64,000 nt of DNA from Albidovulum sp. (GTDB lineage Bacteria; Pseudomonadota; Alphaproteobacteria; Rhodobacterales; Rhodobacteraceae), in contig JACKKB010000002.1 of the NCBI GenBank assembly GCA_020637635.1, positions 337,001 to 401,000 on the forward strand, given 5' to 3'. The notes under the pieces are model-generated. The model did not search any database, was not told the DNA's origin, and saw only the letters and a list, made by a program, of their open reading frames with translations. Positions 54,455 through 63,419 of this stretch are shown in pieces. The stretch's first letter is position 1, and the number at the start of each line of letters is the position of its first letter. Position numbers and translations under genes: made by a program.

Positions 54455-56710
54455 TCAGCGGCCCTTGCGTGTGACCTTTCGGCGCGCCTTCGCCGCCTTG
54501 GCACGCGCCTGTCCGGGGCGTCGCGCCGTTGGCTTGCCACGCCGCGCCGGGGCGCCGGCCGGCATCGCGCGGCCCTCGATATCGAGAAGGTCGAGGAGCA
54601 GACCGCCCGTGACCGGCACCGCCTCGGCCAGTCGCACGGTGACGCGCTGGCCGATGCCGATGACCGTTCCCGTATCGGCCCCCACGAGCGTCTGGCTGCG
54701 CGGGTCGAAGTGGAAGAACTCGCGCCCGACCGAGCGGATGGGCACCATGCCGTCGGCGCCGGTCTCGTCGAGCTTCACGAACAGCCCGAACCGGGCGATG
54801 CCGCTGACGCGGCCGGAGAACTCGCTGCCCACGCGTTCGGCGAGGAAGGCGGCGAGATAGCGGTCGGTCGTGTCGCGCTCGGCGGCCATCGAACGGCGCT
54901 CGGTCTCGGAAACCTGCTGGGCGGTTTCCTCAAGCATGGCGATGTCCTGTTCGGAAAGCCCGTCCGGCCCCCAGCCATGAGCCCGGATCAGGCCACGGTG
55001 CACGACGAGGTCGGAATAGCGCCGGATCGGCGAGGTGAAATGCGCGTAGTTCTTCAGCGCGAGGCCGAAATGACCGAAGTTCTGCGGCGAATAATAGGCC
55101 TGGGTCATCGACCGCAGCGCGGTGATGTTCATCAGCTCGTCGAAGTCGCTGCCCTCGGCCTGGGCGAGGAGCCGGTTGATCTGGCTGGTCTTCAGCACCT
55201 GCCCCTTGGCGAGCGTGAAGCCCGATGCCTCGGCCACCTCTCGCAGGGCCTCGATCTTCTCGGGGCTCGGTTCTTCGTGGACGCGGAAAAGAAGCGGCTG
55301 GCGGTAGCGGATCAGTTCCTCGGCGGCGGCGACATTGGCCAGGATCATGAACTCCTCGATCAGGCGGTGCGCGTCGAGCCGTTCGCGGAAGGCGACCGAG
55401 GTGACCTGGCCGTCGTCGGAGAGCACGATCTTGCGTTCGGGCAGGTCGAGGTCCAGCGGCTCGCGCGCGGCGCGGGCCCTGGTCAGTGCCGCATAGGCCG
55501 CATAGAGCGGTGCGATCACAGGCGCGACCAGGTCCGCGGTCCGGTCGTTCGGGCGGCCGTCGCGCGCCTCCTGCACCTCGGTGTAGTTCAGGCTCGCGAC
55601 CGAGCGGATCATGGCGCGGGTGAAGCGGTGCGCGCGTTTTTCGCCCCTGGCATCGAGCACCATGCGCACCGCCAGCACCGCGCGCTCCACGCCTTCGTGC
55701 AGCGAACAGAGATCGCCCGAGAGCCGGTCGGGCAGCATCGGCACAACGCGGTCGGGGAAATAGGTGGAATTGCCGCGCCGCCGCGCCTCGTGGTCGAGCG
55801 CGGAGCCGGGTGTGACGTAGTGCGCGACATCGGCGATCGCGACCCAGACGATGTGGCCGTCCGGGTTCTTCGGATCGTCGTCGGGAGCTGCGCAGCAGGC
55901 ATCGTCGTGGTCGCGCGCATCGGCGGGGTCGATGGTGACGAAGGACAGATCGCGCAGGTCCTCGCGTTCGCCGAGCGGCGCCGGGCGTTCGGCATCCGCC
56001 TCGGCGATCACCGCGTCGGGAAAGTGATCGGGGATGCCGTGCTGGTGGATGGCGATGAGCGAGACGGCCTTCGGTGCCGAGGGATCGCCGAGCCGGTCCG
56101 TGACGCGCGCGCGGGGCAGCCCGAGGCGCCCCTTCGGGCCCGCCTGCTCGGCCTCGACCAGTTCGCCGTCGCGCGCGCCGAAGGTCGCATCGGGCGGCAC
56201 CAGCCATTCCCTGTCGGCGCCCTTGTCGACGGGCACGATACGCCCGCCCTCGGCGCTCTTGCGGTAGATGCCGAGGATCTTCAGCGGGTTGGCGCCGATC
56301 TTGCGGATCAGCCGCCCCTCGTAATGATGATCGCCGCCGCGCACCTCGGCCAGCCGCGCAAGGATCCGTTCACCGGCCGCAACCGGCGCATCGGTCTTGC
56401 GCAGGACGAGCAGCACGCGCGGCTCCGGCCCTTCGCCCTGCCATTCCACCGGCCGGGCGAACATGTCGCCGCTGCCATCGGGCGGAAGCACGGTCAGCAC
56501 CGAGACCGGCGGCAGCTTGTCGGGATCTCGGTAGGTCTTGCGGCGACGTTCAAGCTGACCCTCGGACTCGAGCTCCCTCAGGAGCCGCTTCAGCTCGATC
56601 CGTTCGGCGCCCTTGATGCCGAAGGCCTTGGCGATGTCGCGCTTGGCCGAGAGCCCGGGGTTCTCGGCGATCCAGTCGATGATCTCGGTCTTGGAGGGGA
56701 GGCGCGCCAT
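54455..56710 (-). CDS. rnr: Ribonuclease R
   Basis: 751 aa from the ATG at 56710 (an ATG 36 bases upstream is possible). Cold-shock domains around 75-220, then the RNB domain with metal-binding D-P-A-D-A-R-D-H-D-D-A, and a C-terminal S1 domain (G-R-V-S-G-I-A-R-F-G-L-F-V-K-L). The tail is basic (R-R-G-K-P-T-A-R-R-P-G and R-K-V-T-R-K-G-R). 3'-5' exonuclease for structured RNA and rRNA quality control. Confidence 0.94.
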   Translation of the reverse strand: MARLPSKTEIIDWIAENPGLSAKRDIAKAFGIKGAERIELKRLLRELESEGQLERRRKTYRDPDKLPPVSVLTVLPPDGSGDMFARPVEWQGEGPEPRVLLVLRKTDAPVAAGERILARLAEVRGGDHHYEGRLIRKIGANPLKILGIYRKSAEGGRIVPVDKGADREWLVPPDATFGARDGELVEAEQAGPKGRLGLPRARVTDRLGDPSAPKAVSLIAIHQHGIPDHFPDAVIAEADAERPAPLGEREDLRDLSFVTIDPADARDHDDACCAAPDDDPKNPDGHIVWVAIADVAHYVTPGSALDHEARRRGNSTYFPDRVVPMLPDRLSGDLCSLHEGVERAVLAVRMVLDARGEKRAHRFTRAMIRSVASLNYTEVQEARDGRPNDRTADLVAPVIAPLYAAYAALTRARAAREPLDLDLPERKIVLSDDGQVTSVAFRERLDAHRLIEEFMILANVAAAEELIRYRQPLLFRVHEEPSPEKIEALREVAEASGFTLAKGQVLKTSQINRLLAQAEGSDFDELMNITALRSMTQAYYSPQNFGHFGLALKNYAHFTSPIRRYSDLVVHRGLIRAHGWGPDGLSEQDIAMLEETAQQVSETERRSMAAERDTTDRYLAAFLAERVGSEFSGRVSGIARFGLFVKLDETGADGMVPIRSVGREFFHFDPRSQTLVGADTGTVIGIGQRVTVRLAEAVPVTGGLLLDLLDIEGRAMPAGAPARRGKPTARRPGQARAKAAKARRKVTRKGR

Positions 56711-56769
56711 GGGTTCCGAGGTATCATGCGACCGGGGGCGCGTCATGCAGAAAGCGCCCCGGGCCGGGG

Positions 56770-57930
56770 TCAGGCGAAGTAGTCCGCAAGGATACGCGCA
56801 TAGACCGCCTTCAGGGCCTCGATCTGGGATGTCTCCACGCGTTCGTCGACCTGATGCATGGTCCGCCCGACAAGACCGAATTCCACCACCGGGCAGTGAT
56901 CCTTGACGAATCGCGCGTCCGAAGTGCCGCCCGAGGTCGAGAGGACGGGCCGTGCCCCCGTGGTGGCGCCGACCGCGCCCGCCACCAGGCTCACGAAGTC
57001 GCCGGGCGGCGTCAGGAAGCTTTCGCCCGAGACCTGCACCGCGATCTGGAACCGCACGCCGGTCTCGGTTTCGATCTGCGCGGCGTCGTGGCGCAGCCGC
57101 TCGGTCAGCCCCTGCGAGGAATGGGCATCGTTGAAGCGGATGTTGACGACGGCGCGTGCCCGCGCCGGTATCACGTTGCTGGCCGTGTTGCCGGTATCGA
57201 CCGAGGTCACGGCAAGCGTCGAGGCGTCGAAATGCGCGGTGCCCTCGTCAAGCGGTGTCGCGATCAGCCCGTCCAGGTAGCGGACGAGCGCATGGAGCGG
57301 GTTCTTGGCCCGGTGCGGATAGGCGGAATGGCCCTGAACGCCCTGCGCCTCGATCGTGGCGGTCATCGAGCCGCGGCGACCGATCTTCATCATGTCGCCC
57401 ATGGTCTCCAGGCTCGTGGGTTCGCCGACCAGGCAGACCGACATCGTCTCGCCCTGCGCGCGCATCCAGTCCAGAAGCGCCACGGTGCCGTCGGTGCCGG
57501 GCCCTTCCTCGTCGCCGGTAATGGCAAGGATGATGGCGCCGTCGGGCGGCGTCGCGAGGACGAAATCGACAGCGGCGGCAGCAAAGGCGGCGACGCCCGA
57601 CTTCATGTCGGTGGCCCCGCGTCCCCAGAGCACGCCGTCGACGATCTCGCCACCGAAGGGATCGCGGCTCCATGCGGCGGAATCGCCGACGGGGACGACA
57701 TCGGTATGGCCGTTGAAGCCGAAGGTCCGGTTGGCGCCGGCCCGGCCCCAGCGGGCGAAGAGGTTGGGGGTGCCGCGCCGATCCACGCGGTGGCACTCGA
57801 AGCCGGCACCCGACAGCAGCTCGTCCAGGAGCCGGAGCGCGCCACCCTCTTCGGGCGTGACCGAAGGGCAGCGGATCAGATCGGCGGCGAGGCGCACGGG
57901 ATCGACAGGGCTGGTTTGGGCGGCGGTCAC
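56770..57930 (-). CDS. dapE: Succinyl-diaminopimelate desuccinylase
   Basis: 386 aa M20 metallopeptidase. C-P-S-V-T-P-E-E-G-G near the start, metal ligands in F-N-G-H-T-D-V-V-P-V-G-D and G-R-G-A-T-D-M-K-S-G, catalytic Glu in T-G-D-E-E-G-P-G-T, and the terminal H-Q-V-D-E-R. Makes LL-diaminopimelate for lysine and peptidoglycan. Stops 37 bases upstream of the rnr region on the same strand. Confidence 0.95.
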   Translation of the reverse strand: MTAAQTSPVDPVRLAADLIRCPSVTPEEGGALRLLDELLSGAGFECHRVDRRGTPNLFARWGRAGANRTFGFNGHTDVVPVGDSAAWSRDPFGGEIVDGVLWGRGATDMKSGVAAFAAAAVDFVLATPPDGAIILAITGDEEGPGTDGTVALLDWMRAQGETMSVCLVGEPTSLETMGDMMKIGRRGSMTATIEAQGVQGHSAYPHRAKNPLHALVRYLDGLIATPLDEGTAHFDASTLAVTSVDTGNTASNVIPARARAVVNIRFNDAHSSQGLTERLRHDAAQIETETGVRFQIAVQVSGESFLTPPGDFVSLVAGAVGATTGARPVLSTSGGTSDARFVKDHCPVVEFGLVGRTMHQVDERVETSQIEALKAVYARILADYFA

Positions 57931-58201
57931 TCGGGGCCTCCTCTCTGGCTGGTGCCATGACTAGCCCGAGGTTCGGCGACGATCAACGCGACTGTTGCGC
58001 CGGGGCACCTGTCGCCGCCACGGGGCCGCACGCCAGCGAAAAAGGGGATTCACAAACCGGCTACTCACGGGCATAGTCCGGTCAGAACAAAACGACCCGA
58101 GGCAGGGCAGACGCCGGCGACATGATCGCCGTCACGAGCAGAAACAGCGCGGACCAGAAGCCGCGGCGTTGGTGCTGCCTCTCAAGGGCGAAGAGGCAGG
58201 C

Positions 58202-59776
58202 ATGGCGACCGGGGCGGAACTCGGCTACAACACCAACGCGACCGCGTTGCAGATGGCGAATGCCATCTTCGGGCCCGGCACGATCGTGGTCGGCGCCTCC
58301 TATCAGGGCGACAGCCGCTCGTCAGCGATCTATTCCAACGGCAATGCGCTGTCGCCGGGGGTTGTTCCATCCGATACCGGCGTCATCCTGTCGACCGGCT
58401 ACGCGGCAAGCTTCACGCAATCGAACGGCGATCCGAACCGGTCGACATCGACCTCGACCAACACGAGCGGGATCAACAACGATGCCCTCATGAACGCCAT
58501 CGCCGGGGCGTCGACCTACGACGCGTCGATCCTGAACGTCGATTTCATTCCCACCGGCAACGTGATGACGATGAATTTCGTCTTCTCGTCCGAAGAGTTT
58601 CCGGAATACGCGGCCTCGCAATACAACGACATGCTCGGTGTCTGGGTGAACGGCACACATGTTCCGATCAGTTTCGGTACCGGCAAGACCAGCGTCGGCA
58701 ACGTAAACAATGCCGGCAGCAACCTTTTCGTCAACAACACCGGAGACAGCTTCAACACCGAGATGGACGGCTTCACGCTGACCATGTCGCTGACCATTCC
58801 GGTCAATCAGGGCGTCGTGAATTCGATCCGCATCGGCATCGCCGACGTGTCCGATTCGAACTACGATTCGAACGTGCTCATCGGCGCCCATTCCGTGCAG
58901 ACGAACCTTGTCGCGGTGCATGACTCGGCCACCGGATACATCAACTCCGACACGCATCTGAACGTTCTCGCCAACGATGTGAACCACACCGGCGGCACGC
59001 TCACGATCACGCAGATCAACGGCGTCAACGTGGTGGCCGGGCAGACCGTTGTTCTGCCGTCCGGCGACAGCGTGACGCTGAATGCGGACGGCACGCTCAC
59101 GGTCCACAATGACGCCGATGCCGGGCCCTTCACCTTTTCCTATACGGTGCACAGTTCGACCGGCATCAACGATGTCGGAATGGTCACGATCTCGACCGTG
59201 CCATGCTTCGTCGCGGGCACCCGGGTCCTGACCCCCGATGGGCCGGTCGCGGTGGAAACGCTCGCCCCGGGGGATCATGTCCTCACCAACGACCACGGGC
59301 CGCAACCGGTGCGCTGGATCGGCCGGCGCCGCATTGCGGCCAACGGTGCCTTCGCACCCATCCGGATCCGCGCCGGAACCTTCGGCGATCACGGGGCGCT
59401 CATGGTCTCGCCGCAGCATCGGGTGATGCTGACAAACAGCCATGCCGAGCTTCTGTTCGGCGCCGCCGAGGTGCTGATCGCCGCGAAGGACCTTGTCGAT
59501 GGCCGGTCTGTCGAGGTCGTCGAAGGCGGAACCGTCGAATATGTCCACCTCCTCTTCGATCGCCATGAGGTGATCTTTTCCGAGGGCCTGCCGACCGAGA
59601 GCTTTCTGCCGGGGCCGCAGACCACGGGCAGTTTCGAGCAAGACCTCGTGGCCGAAATTGCCGCGATCTTTCCCGAGATCGACCCCATGACCGGCGCCGG
59701 CTATGGCGCGGCGGTGCGGCGGGCGCTGAAATCCCACGAGGCAAGGGTGCTGATGATGTGCGAGAGAGCGGCATGA
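58202..59776 (+). CDS. Choice-of-anchor L / Hint-domain protein
   Basis: 524 aa from the ATG at 58202 (AGGCAGGC upstream). Residues 1-235 match the choice-of-anchor-L type (N-T-N-A-T-A-L-Q-M-A-N-A-I-F-G, F-S-S-E-E-F-P-E-Y). About 245-330 is a cadherin/VCBS-like repeat (H-L-N-V-L-A-N-D-V). About 334-480 is a Hint domain with Cys335 (V-P-C-F-V-A-G-T-R-V-L-T-P-D-G) and S-P-Q-H-R-V-M-L. No signal peptide, as in type I secreted proteins. Hint domains self-process. Overlaps the next gene by 4 bases. Confidence 0.85.
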   Translation: MATGAELGYNTNATALQMANAIFGPGTIVVGASYQGDSRSSAIYSNGNALSPGVVPSDTGVILSTGYAASFTQSNGDPNRSTSTSTNTSGINNDALMNAIAGASTYDASILNVDFIPTGNVMTMNFVFSSEEFPEYAASQYNDMLGVWVNGTHVPISFGTGKTSVGNVNNAGSNLFVNNTGDSFNTEMDGFTLTMSLTIPVNQGVVNSIRIGIADVSDSNYDSNVLIGAHSVQTNLVAVHDSATGYINSDTHLNVLANDVNHTGGTLTITQINGVNVVAGQTVVLPSGDSVTLNADGTLTVHNDADAGPFTFSYTVHSSTGINDVGMVTISTVPCFVAGTRVLTPDGPVAVETLAPGDHVLTNDHGPQPVRWIGRRRIAANGAFAPIRIRAGTFGDHGALMVSPQHRVMLTNSHAELLFGAAEVLIAAKDLVDGRSVEVVEGGTVEYVHLLFDRHEVIFSEGLPTESFLPGPQTTGSFEQDLVAEIAAIFPEIDPMTGAGYGAAVRRALKSHEARVLMMCERAA

Positions 59777-60855
59777 CGTGGTTGGCTCTCTACGACAACC
59801 GGGCGCGCGCAGTTTCCCCCAAGCTGCCCGACGCGGCGCTCGACCGCGGGACACTCATGTTCGAGCTGGATCTGGCGCTTTTCGCGCGGTCTGCGGGGCC
59901 GCTCCTGCGGCTCGCCCCGCGCCGCGAACCGCGGCGGATGTTCGTGATCGAGCGCTACAGCGACGGCCGCCTGCATCTCCTGCGCCGCGACGGGCGCGAG
60001 GTCTCGCATCTCTCGATCGGGCTCGGGCGCGAACCGATTTCGGGAGTGCTGCGGTTCACCCACCACTGGGACGCGCCGCGCGCGATCAGCCTGCTCACCG
60101 CCGAGAACCTGACGCGCGGCACGATCCGCCAGCAGGAAGATCGCTCGGGGCTTGCCGTCGATGCCGAGGCCGTCGCCTCCCTCATGGGCGGTACGGCCGA
60201 CTGCACGCGGAGCCCGGCCCTGAACTGGCTCGCGATCGGCGATCATTGGCAAACCGTCGGGCCGCTGCCCGGTCTGGCAGCCGAGACGCTGATCAGCACT
60301 CCGGATGGTCCGCGGCCGGTCAGCGCGCTCTGCCCCGGCGATCTGGTCTTCACCCGCGATCACGGTGCGCTTCCGATCCTCTGGCAGGGCCGCAGCACCG
60401 TGCCCGGCGCCGGCACGATGCGGCGGGTGCGCTTTCGCGCGCCTTATTTCCGGCTAAACCACGATCTCGTGCTGCAGTCGCGCCAGCGGATCGCGCTGAC
60501 CGGCGCAGATGTCGAATACCATTTCGGCGAAAGCGAGATGATGGTCGAGGCGCATCATTTCGTCGATGGGCAGACCGCTGTCTGGGATACCGCCTCCCCG
60601 CTCGCCACGTCGCACGGGATCCTGCTCGACCGGCACGCCCTGGTCGAGGCAGGCGGGGTCTGGACCGAGACGCTCTATCTCGGGCGGATCGGCCGCACCG
60701 GCGACCTCGCCCGGTCCATCTGCGCGGGAGCACTGGCCGAGCGTGGCGAGATGCCACTCCATCACGGCCAGGTGCGCCGCGAGCTTGCAGATTACGAAGT
60801 GCAGATGCTCCTGCAGGCGCGCGCCGCCAGGCGCGCGCCGCCGCTCGCCGCCTGA
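59773..60855 (+). CDS. Hint-domain protein lacking the nucleophile cysteine
   Basis: 360 aa from the ATG at 59773 (ATGA overlap). N-terminal half is not recognised. From about 167 a Hint-like domain is visible: G-L-A-A-E-T-L-I-S-T-P-D-G-P-R-P-V, L-C-P-G-D-L-V-F-T-R-D-H, then L-Q-S-R-Q-R-I-A-L. Where the upstream protein has Cys335, this one has Ala170. Coupling suggests a partner function with the first Hint protein. A divergent full Hint nucleophile elsewhere cannot be ruled out. Confidence 0.78.
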   Translation: MTWLALYDNRARAVSPKLPDAALDRGTLMFELDLALFARSAGPLLRLAPRREPRRMFVIERYSDGRLHLLRRDGREVSHLSIGLGREPISGVLRFTHHWDAPRAISLLTAENLTRGTIRQQEDRSGLAVDAEAVASLMGGTADCTRSPALNWLAIGDHWQTVGPLPGLAAETLISTPDGPRPVSALCPGDLVFTRDHGALPILWQGRSTVPGAGTMRRVRFRAPYFRLNHDLVLQSRQRIALTGADVEYHFGESEMMVEAHHFVDGQTAVWDTASPLATSHGILLDRHALVEAGGVWTETLYLGRIGRTGDLARSICAGALAERGEMPLHHGQVRRELADYEVQMLLQARAARRAPPLAA

Positions 60856-60883
60856 GGGCGCGGACGCGCGCAATCCGCCCGGG

Positions 60884-60970
60884 CCCACCTCTGTCAGCGC
60901 CCGCCTCTGTCCCGCGCCCGTCTCTGTCCGGACCCGCCTCTGTCCGCGCCCGCCTCTGTCCGGACCCGCC
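60884..60970. repeat. 16-base tandem repeat
   Basis: Five copies (16, 17, 16, 16, 16 bases) of a CCCGCCTCTGTCC-plus-three unit, then a partial sixth, between the second Hint gene and the exonuclease remnant. Period 16 is not a multiple of 3, so it is not coding. No spacers, so not a CRISPR. Confidence 0.85.
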
Positions 60971-60979
60971 GCCGCCGGA

Positions 60980-61769
60980 TCAGAGATCGAAACGGGCGAA
61001 ACCGGTGCCGTGGTCGGAGGTTGCTCCCCAGCCGCGCGCAGCACGCAGCACACGGCTGCCGTGGCCTGCGGCGGCAATATCCCATGTTGCCCAGACGTGA
61101 TCGAGCCTGCGGCCCTTGTCGGCGGCATCCCAGTCAGGCGAACGGTAGGACCACCAGCTGAACAGCGGCCCCTCAGGGATATCCTGCCGGGTCACGTCGA
61201 CCCAGCCCCGCCTCTGCGCCTCAGCCAGTAGCGCGGTCTCGACCGGCGTGTGGCTCACGATCTTCAACAGCTGCTTGTGGTTCCAGACGTCGTCCTCACG
61301 CGGGGCGATGTTCAGATCGCCCACGGGAATCGCGCGTTCAGGGCGCTCGGCGCGGGCCCAGTCGCGCATCTGGGCACGTAGTCGAGCTTCTGGCCGAACT
61401 TACGTTCTGCTCGCGGTCGGGAATATCGCCGCCCGCGGGCACGTAGAAGTTATGGATCGTGACGCCGTTCGGGAGCCAGGCCGCGACGTGGCGGGCATGG
61501 CCGAGATCGGCGAAGTCATGTGCGCGCTCACCTCCTCAGGCGGCAGGCGCGAAAAGATCGCGACGCCGTTATACCACCTTCTGTCCGCGCGCCACGACGT
61601 GACCATAACCGAGCGCCGCGAAGACATCGGACGGCAGCATCTTCTCGACGGGCGACTTGCATTTCCTGAAGGCAGAGAACGTCTGGCGCCTCTTCGCGCA
61701 GGAGCTTCTCGACCAGTGCCGCGCGCAGGCGCTGGAGTTGATGTTCCAGGTGGCAAGCGTGAAGGTCAT
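60980..61769 (-). pseudogene. xthA: Exodeoxyribonuclease III, broken by several small indels
   Basis: N-terminus at 61769: M-T-F-T-L-A-T-W-N-I-N-S, then K-S-P-V-E-K-M...P-S-D-V-F-A-A-L-G-Y-G-H-V-V-A-R-G-Q-K, then Y-N-G-V-A-I-F-S-R-L-P-P-E-E-V-S-A-H in another frame, then M-R-D-W-A-R-A-E-R-P-E-R-A-I-P-V-G-D-L-N-I-A-P-R-E-D-D in a third to the normal end S-D-H-G-T-G-F-A-R-F-D-L. At least four breaks between 61350 and 61720. The catalytic parts for AP-endonuclease/3' exonuclease are recognisable, but no whole product can be made as written. Confidence 0.8.
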
Positions 61770-61930
61770 CTGCGTCTCCGAAGGGCTCTCACCACCTATC
61801 GGCCGCCGCGACCCGCCGCCAGCCGCAACCGGCAGTGCCAGGCCGTCACGCGCAGCGCCCATTCCGGTGCTTGCCCTCGCCGGCAGGCTGTATGCCAGAT
61901 CTGCCCTCCAGGTCTCACGGAGGTATTGCC

Positions 61931-62479
61931 ATGCGCCAGGTCCGGTTCCTTCTGCCGCTTCTCGCCGCCGCTCTGGCGGGCGCGGCCGATGCGCGACCAC
62001 TCAGCCCCGACGAGGCCGCGAGCCTCGACAAGGCGGTCGGGATCTATCTTCGTGCCGTCGGCCGGGGCGATGCTGAGGGGATCGTCGCGGCGCTGCCGCC
62101 GCGCATGCTGAACGTTTTCGCCGGGGCGACCGGCGTCGAGGTGAACAAGCTTAAGGACACGCTCGTCGAACAGACCGCGTCGCTGGCCGGGGAAACGACG
62201 TTTTCTGACCTGGCGGCAAAGGAAACCGGTCGCGAGGCCGATGACGCGACGCTTCCCGACGGCGCCACGGTGACCTGGGTGGTCGTGCCCACATCCTTCA
62301 TCACCGAGACGGGCGGCAAGAAGGCACGCAACAACCAATCGCTGCTCGGACTTCGCGAAGACGACAAGTGGTATTTCCTGCGCATCGACGGGCCGGAGCG
62401 GCAACAGATGGCGACGATCGCCTATCCGTTCCTGAAGGATGTCAGCATTCCAGGTGCGGTGGTCACTCCGATCGAGTGA
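61931..62479 (+). CDS. Small secreted protein of unknown function
   Basis: 182 aa from the ATG at 61931 (GGAGG upstream). Signal peptide V-R-F-L-L-P-L-L-A-A-A-L-A-G-A-A-D-A. Mature part is alpha/beta and mixed-charge, ending P-F-L-K-D-V-S-I-P-G-A-V-V-T. Has the shape of small periplasmic NTF2-like proteins (Y-L-R-A-V-G-R-G-D-A-E-G-I near residue 40), but no family is certain. Stands alone. Confidence 0.7.
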   Translation: MRQVRFLLPLLAAALAGAADARPLSPDEAASLDKAVGIYLRAVGRGDAEGIVAALPPRMLNVFAGATGVEVNKLKDTLVEQTASLAGETTFSDLAAKETGREADDATLPDGATVTWVVVPTSFITETGGKKARNNQSLLGLREDDKWYFLRIDGPERQQMATIAYPFLKDVSIPGAVVTPIE

Positions 62480-62485
62480 GCAGCC

Positions 62486-62512
62486 AAAAAAAGGCCGGGC
62501 GTGAGCCCGGCC
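62486..62512 (-). terminator. Terminator after the response regulator
   Basis: On the minus strand, GGCCGGGC, a 4-base loop, GCCCGGCC, then TTTTTTT. It lies 58 bases past the response-regulator stop and may also end the convergent small secreted-protein gene transcript. Confidence 0.85.
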
Positions 62513-62569
62513 AGTCCAACAGGGAGGTTGCTGCGCCATGACCCCGACGCGGCAAGGGGATTCGTTACG

Positions 62570-63256
62570 TCACGCAACCAGACGATAGCCGCCAGATTCG
62601 GTCACAAGAAGGCGCGCATTTGACGGATCCGGTTCGATTTTCTGGCGAAGTCGGTAGATGTGGGTCTCAAGCGTGTGGGTGGTCACGCCCGCGTTGTAGC
62701 CCCAGACCTCGTGCAGAAGCACATCGCGCGCGACGACACCCTCGGTCGCTCGGTAGAGGAACTTCAGGATATTGGTTTCCTTCTCCGTCAGCCGGATCTT
62801 GCGATCGCGTTCGTCGATCAGCATCTTCATCGCCGGCTTGAACGTGTAGGGCCCAAGTTGGAAGATCGCGTCCTCGGACTGTTCATGGGTTCGAAGCTGC
62901 GCCCGGATTCGGGCCAGAAGGACCGGGAACTTGAACGGTTTGGTCACGTAGTCGTTGGCGCCGGCATCCAGCCCGAGGATCGTGTCGGCGTCGCCGTCAT
63001 GACCGGTCAGCATCAGCACCGGGCACTTGACCCCGTGCTTGCGCATCTTGCGGCAGAGCTCGCGGCCGTCGGTATCCGGCAGGCCAACGTCGAGGATGAC
63101 GAGATCGAAGAGCCCCGATTTCACCTTTTCGACCCCTTCGGCCCCGGACCCCGCCTCGAACACATCGAAATCGTCGGTCGACACCAGCTGCTCGGCCAGC
63201 GCCTCGCGCAGGTCGTCGTCATCGTCGACGAGCAGGATCTTCTTGAGATTGGCCAT
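62570..63256 (-). CDS. OmpR/PhoB-type response regulator
   Basis: 228 aa from the ATG at 63256. Receiver domain with D-D-D-D near 11-14, phospho-Asp in L-V-I-L-D-V-G-L-P-D, and Lys in V-T-K-P-F-K. C-terminal winged helix: L-T-E-K-E-T-N-I-L-K-F-L-Y and T-H-T-L-E-T-H-I-Y-R-L-R-Q-K-I. No sensor kinase adjacent, so it is an orphan in this window. Function not identified. Confidence 0.92.
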   Translation of the reverse strand: MANLKKILLVDDDDDLREALAEQLVSTDDFDVFEAGSGAEGVEKVKSGLFDLVILDVGLPDTDGRELCRKMRKHGVKCPVLMLTGHDGDADTILGLDAGANDYVTKPFKFPVLLARIRAQLRTHEQSEDAIFQLGPYTFKPAMKMLIDERDRKIRLTEKETNILKFLYRATEGVVARDVLLHEVWGYNAGVTTHTLETHIYRLRQKIEPDPSNARLLVTESGGYRLVA

Positions 63257-63419
63257 CACGCTGCCCTCCTCCTTGGTTGACACTGACATGCGCCGCGATC
63301 CCGGGCTCGGCAAGAGATGCTACGAAACGCTCACGCGCTCGTGTCGCCTTGGTGGCAAATGTTTCAATTTCGCGCGCGGGCCTCTATCTAGGGCGTGACC
63401 GAAGCGGATCAGGACGACG

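Noticed and set aside
54446..56782. Long + frame opposite rnr (about 780 codons)
   Set aside because: Same effect; the minus strand encodes a complete ribonuclease R.
60884..60970. CRISPR array
   Set aside because: The units are contiguous with no unique spacers, and no cas genes are near.
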